Below, piece after piece: positions 60,897 to 64,000 of a DNA stretch of 64,000 bases. The position numbers and the translations under genes were made by a program. Below the pieces are notes generated by a model. It was not told the DNA's origin. It worked only from the letters and a program-made list of their open reading frames with translations, and ran no database searches. Within the stretch, counting starts at the first letter, position 1, and every line of letters begins with the position of its first letter. This DNA comes from JAPLDP01 sp964628285 (lineage in GTDB: Bacteria; Bacteroidota; Bacteroidia; Bacteroidales; JAGONC01), in the NCBI GenBank assembly GCA_964628285.1, contig CAZVNP010000011.1:9924-73923 (forward strand), written 5' to 3'.

Positions 60897-62387
60897 TTAT
60901 TTGTAACTTTTATTTTCTTTATCTGAAGATAAAAATAATCCAAAATTTGAAATGGCTACGGTATTATTGGCCTGAAGTATCTTTAATTTTACTTTTGAGG
61001 CTTTAACAGGATTAATTCTTATCAATCTTTTATAGCCAATCGTCGTTCCTTCATACACTCGTTGCCATTCATTATTATGCTGTACCTCAATTTGGAATTT
61101 GATAATTCTCTGACCAAGGTGAACAGGTTCCTGAATCATTATCCTGTCAAATCGCTTTTCTTCATCAAAACTCACTGTTAATTCAGCAGGTATAACTGGA
61201 TCATCAGTTGCCCAATAGGTCTTAAGATCATTGTCCAATACTTTTTCAGGACAGAAGTCTTCATCATTCGATCTATAATTATTAGCTGTAACGTTTGCTC
61301 CCTCAGCAAGATTGACAGAAAATGTTTCATAAATAATTTTTTTAAAAGCTTTCAGAGAATCCACATCATGTTCATGGATAAGCCCTCTCTCATCGGGCGG
61401 AAGATTCAGGAGCAAGACAGAATTTCTTCCGACGGATTTATAATAGATATCAACCAATTCCTGAGGCGATTTAACTGAGCGGTCTTCTGCTTTGTGATAA
61501 AACCATCCCGGTCTGATTGAAACATCACATTGTCCTGTTATCCAATACCTGCCTTCCGGATATCCGGAATTTAAATACCCCGGATCGGAATTTCCAATAA
61601 TCAATTTATCTTTATTAATAGTCGACCAAAAGGTATTACCGGCATATCCTTTTTCATTACCTATCCAGTGTACATCCGGGCCGGCATCTGAAGATATGGT
61701 AATATTTGGCTGTAATTTTTTTACCAATGCAAAGGTACTGTCCCAGTCATAGTAAGTTCTGCTGTCAATCTTCCTCACTTCATTTGCGCCTCCATAGTAA
61801 CCGTCACCTCCATTTGCACCGTCAAACCAAATCTCATTGATTTCTCCATATTGGGTAAGTAATTCGATTAATTGATTCCTGTAATAGGTAATATATTCCG
61901 GTTTGCCATAATCTTTGTGGTCCCTGTCCCAGGGAGATAAATAAAGTCCAACCTTCATTCCGTGTTTTTTGCATGCATCGACAAATTCCCTCACGATATC
62001 ACCCTGGCCGTTTTTATACTTACTATTCTTTATGCAATGCTCGGTATACTTGCTTGGCCATAAACAAAAACCATCATGATGTTTAGCTGTGAGTATGAGT
62101 TCTTTGAAACCGGCAGATTTTGCCGTGGTTACCCATTGTTCTGCATTTAACTGATCAGGGTTAAAAATTTTTGGATTTTCATCACCAAATCCCCACTCTT
62201 TGTCAGTAAATGTATTAACTGTAAAATGTATAAAACCAATCATTTCCATTTGTTGATACGCCAGCTGATTAGAAGTAGGGACAACATCATTTGGCTTAAT
62301 ATCACTATGTTGGGTATACTTATAATCGCAACCGGCCAGAATATTTAAGGCCACAGTAAAAATAACATACAAGCCAGTGCTTTTCAT
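60897..62387 (-). CDS. GH29 alpha-L-fucosidase lipoprotein with discoidin-like C-terminus
   Basis: 496 aa from the ATG at 62387. Lipobox LNILAGC with C20. The barrel shows ILTAKHHDGFCLW, the nucleophile D189 in EIWFDGANGG, and LNLPPDERG. A C-terminal F5/8 type C-like domain (about 375-490, EGANVTANN to NFGLFLSS) may bind sugars. It removes terminal fucose from glycans at the cell surface or periplasm. AT-rich like its neighbours. Confidence 0.93.
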   Translation of the reverse strand: MKSTGLYVIFTVALNILAGCDYKYTQHSDIKPNDVVPTSNQLAYQQMEMIGFIHFTVNTFTDKEWGFGDENPKIFNPDQLNAEQWVTTAKSAGFKELILTAKHHDGFCLWPSKYTEHCIKNSKYKNGQGDIVREFVDACKKHGMKVGLYLSPWDRDHKDYGKPEYITYYRNQLIELLTQYGEINEIWFDGANGGDGYYGGANEVRKIDSRTYYDWDSTFALVKKLQPNITISSDAGPDVHWIGNEKGYAGNTFWSTINKDKLIIGNSDPGYLNSGYPEGRYWITGQCDVSIRPGWFYHKAEDRSVKSPQELVDIYYKSVGRNSVLLLNLPPDERGLIHEHDVDSLKAFKKIIYETFSVNLAEGANVTANNYRSNDEDFCPEKVLDNDLKTYWATDDPVIPAELTVSFDEEKRFDRIMIQEPVHLGQRIIKFQIEVQHNNEWQRVYEGTTIGYKRLIRINPVKASKVKLKILQANNTVAISNFGLFLSSDKENKSYK

Positions 62388-62404
62388 TTGAAGTTCCTTC
62401 ATTT

Positions 62405-62585
62405 AATGGATTCTAATGTTTCATGGCCTGGCGTAGTGGCGGCATTATAGAATTGCCGTTGACAGGAAGCACCACAGTTCAATTCTTCGGTCAGCCCGCA
62501 ATCATGGATGATCATTCTCAATTTCTCAAATTCTTCCTGCCACTTTTTGGCTTTACTGAAAAAAGAAATCAACCTAAGGATTCAT
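62405..62585 (-). pseudogene. YdeI/OmdA-like gene fragment with stop and frameshift
   Basis: The ATG at 62585 reads MNP, then TAG, then VDFFF. One base later in frame it continues AKKWQEEFEKLRMIIHDCG and LTEELNCG, matching the N-terminus of YdeI/OmdA-type proteins (DUF1801) as I know them. The remaining three quarters are replaced by unrelated sequence ending at 62405. It begins two bases after the GreA/B-like stop, so it was once its operon partner. Confidence 0.7.
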
Positions 62586-62586
62586 T

Positions 62587-63099
62587 CTACGCGTTGTCAT
62601 AGTATTTTATATCAATAATTTCGAATATACGCTTTTCCCTGGCAAGTGTTAAAATAGCTTTATCCCCGACTTTTTTATTCAATAATGCTTTGGCTAAAGG
62701 AGACAGAAAGGAGATTTTTCCTTTGGAAATATCGGCCTCATCAACACCTACTATTTGAAATGTTTGAATCTTATTGGTTGCTTCAATTTTAAGAGTTATC
62801 GTTGCACCGAACCTTATTTCATTTTGTGGCTGCTCATTCAGATTGACGACTTTGGTTTCAGCAATTCTATTGTTCAGCAGTCGTAATTTTGCATTGATAT
62901 GGTTCAACGCTATTCTTCTTTCATTTTCATCGGCAATATCCAGATTGTCTCTTTCATTGATCAACATTTGCTTTTCGGTCAATAGTTGATCAAATCCCAC
63001 CCGGGTCACATAATTTGTAACCCCTTCCGGTAATTCTGCCCTCGGCGGCACCATCGGGATTTCTTCCTGATCGCCTTCTTTAACAAATCCTCTGCTCAC
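62587..63099 (-). CDS. GreA/GreB-family transcription elongation factor
   Basis: 170 aa with a GTG start at 63099. The N-terminal coiled coil (about 35-105) and the C-terminal FKBP-like domain (GATITLKIEATN, DISKGKISFLSPLAKALL, VGDKAILT) are complete. It would help RNA polymerase escape arrest by stimulating transcript cleavage, though the coiled-coil tip lacks an obvious paired acidic DE motif, so this may be a paralogue with altered activity. A second, housekeeping copy is probably elsewhere. Confidence 0.88.
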   Translation of the reverse strand: MSRGFVKEGDQEEIPMVPPRAELPEGVTNYVTRVGFDQLLTEKQMLINERDNLDIADENERRIALNHINAKLRLLNNRIAETKVVNLNEQPQNEIRFGATITLKIEATNKIQTFQIVGVDEADISKGKISFLSPLAKALLNKKVGDKAILTLAREKRIFEIIDIKYYDNA

Positions 63100-63422
63100 A
63101 ACCTGTTAATTTAAAAATAGTCATACTGTAAGCCAGATAAATTAAGACCTTAGTGTCTTTTAAAAGGATATTTTCGTTTTTGTCTCTCTCTGGCATAGCC
63201 CTGGAAATTAATTTTTTGGTCAATATGTTTAGTAAAGTATTGATTTCTCAGCTTGCAGGTAAAGGTTGCGCTCAGCGGCCGGTCCGGGTTATAATTGCAC
63301 CATGGGGGCGGGTGGGAGCGCCCAACGTTTAAAATTACAAATTCATTTTCAATGAACACCCGCTCTAATGAGGCAACAACAAGAAGTACCCCGGGCTGGC
63401 TGATGCGCGCTTGTTGCACTAG
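63100..63422. other. Intergenic stretch with the right direct-repeat copy, no supported gene
   Basis: The frame at 63150-63419 (minus) has no known motif and crosses the 17-bp repeat. A GCCCAACGTTT-type end at 63329-63339 and a GGTTGCGC at 63264-63271 are compatible with a folded attC-like site but do not prove one. Confidence 0.4.
63251..63267. repeat. 17-bp direct repeat, right copy
   Basis: GCTTGCAGGTAAAGGTT, one mismatch from the copy at 59858-59874, same orientation, 3.4 kb away. Confidence 0.65.
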
Positions 63423-63451
63423 ATCCCGTCACGACAGAACCGTGACGGGAT
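63423..63451. repeat. Perfect hairpin, 11-bp arms, upstream of the recombinase fragment
   Basis: ATCCCGTCACG (63423-63433), 7-base loop, CGTGACGGGAT (63441-63451), followed shortly by CTTTTTCTTT. It could be a terminator or the end structure of a mobile element that carried the recombinase. Confidence 0.7.
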
Positions 63452-63504
63452 AGCTTTTTCTTTGTGAAATCATAGAATAAAGGGTACACCAAAAAACTCT
63501 TACT

Positions 63505-63711
63505 ATGAAAACACAATCAAAACTACGAAAAAAGTCGTTCACAATCATGGAACAGGCTTGTCATGAGATCCATGGCTTTAGCAAGCTATGGGAGGAACTT
63601 CAGGAGAAGGTGACTCTTTCGGGGCATTCCCAAAGCACCCTTGACAATTACGGTCGGAAGATTGCTCAACTGAGCCTTCATTTCGGCAAACTTCCATATC
63701 AAAATCAATGA
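63505..63711 (+). pseudogene. Tyrosine recombinase, N-terminal fragment
   Basis: 68 aa. The segment EKVTLSGHSQSTLDNYGRK followed by IAQLSLHFGKLP is the SAM-like core-binding domain of XerC/D-type recombinases, of the sort that accompanies IS91-like elements in Bacteroidota. After KLP the frame breaks off (YQNQ, stop) and the following DNA is unrelated, so the catalytic domain is gone. A mobile element remnant. Confidence 0.65.
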
Positions 63712-64000
63712 TTTCAAACATGTCCATCATCCGGACCCGGTATCTCATTGCCCCAACCGGCCATAAATGCCTTTCCAATTTTTCTTTTGCCATAAATCTA
63801 TCTGAAAAACCGCCTGTTTCACGACAAAATTTCAAAGAACGCATATCATTTTTATCAACTTTCTGCCAGGGTTTTTTTATTTAATCCCCATAATTAAGCC
63901 CTAACTACCTGGCGGGATTTTCCCGCTATCGCGGGACAGGCTTTGCAACACGGCTTCATGTTGGGTCCGCCTCAGGCGGACCACACGAAGCCTTACTTAT
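63712..64000. other. Right window edge: unassigned remnant and palindromes
   Basis: A minus-strand frame from 63844 (MRSLKFCRETGGFSD) overlaps the end of the recombinase fragment and looks like part of a gene joined at the break, but I cannot identify it. Two palindromes follow: TCCCGC/GCGGGA at 63921-63936 and GGTCCGCC/GGCGGACC at 63964-63982. Confidence 0.45.

Noticed and set aside
63150..63419. Minus-strand 89-codon frame
   Set aside because: Crosses the 17-bp direct repeat and GC-rich palindromic sequence; no recognisable domain.

Overview
The window looks like chromosomal DNA from an anaerobic or facultatively anaerobic member of the Bacteroidota. Three adjacent secreted proteins carry type IX secretion (T9SS) C-terminal sorting domains. 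Several genes have the Bacteroidota -7 promoter element TAnnTTTG. There is a TPR/LuxR hybrid regulator, many lipoproteins and Sec-signal exoenzymes, and many short intergenic palindromes and microsatellites of the kind seen in environmental Bacteroidota. The glycyl radical enzyme at 15802-18165 is oxygen-sensitive in its known relatives, which points to anoxic life. A 100-N assembly gap lies at 14759-14858. I saw no rRNA, tRNA or CRISPR array.

Layout. 1-11.8 kb (minus strand): a truncated M14 carboxypeptidase, a ROK kinase, polA, a decayed GH20 hexosaminidase tail, then a run of GH2 beta-galactosidase, S37 prolyl-tripeptidase-like peptidase and a trans-3-hydroxyproline dehydratase-like protein. 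11.8-14.9 kb (plus strand): an island with two wrecked and one intact ATPase genes (AAA_14/DUF4143 type), punctuated by three copies of a palindromic repeat. 14.9-23.4 kb (minus): an EamA transporter, a glycyl radical trans-4-hydroxyproline dehydratase with its activase, a B3/4-domain protein, a GT39-like membrane protein and two lipoproteins. 23.6-32.9 kb: GH38 alpha-mannosidase, M23/LysM peptidase, a secreted regulatory-domain protein, OsmC, and DPP IV. 33-39.9 kb: a P3A-type proton ATPase, a lipoprotein/amidohydrolase/phosphatase/flavodoxin run, and an MFS exporter. 39.9-43 kb: a 61-bp repeat array, a GIY-YIG protein, and an 11-heme cytochrome c fused to a membrane cytochrome b. 43.1-49.4 kb: the T9SS cargo cluster. 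49.5-58.5 kb: a stand-alone thioester reductase, the TPR/LuxR regulator, a methyltransferase, DUF3795, pncB, a cysteine-synthase-like enzyme overlapping a Dph6-like ATPase, a SnoaL lipoprotein and a cupin. 58.6-64 kb: an aspartyl-protease-like protein, then an AT-rich block (methyltransferase, GH29 fucosidase, a YdeI remnant, a GreA/B-like factor) bounded by short direct repeats, then a truncated tyrosine recombinase.

How it works together (inference). Xaa-Pro and prolyl tripeptide peptidases (DPP IV, S37), an M14 carboxypeptidase, and two different hydroxyproline dehydratases fit growth on collagen or gelatin-like peptides. Beta-galactosidase, alpha-mannosidase, alpha-fucosidase and the hexosaminidase relic fit trimming of animal glycoprotein glycans. 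The hydroxyproline genes are split by the repeat/ATPase island, which also supplies the 3' end of the EamA gene. Repeats recur as a theme: they form the last codons of genes (EamA, GIY-YIG), the linkers of T9SS cargo genes, and many intergenic gaps.
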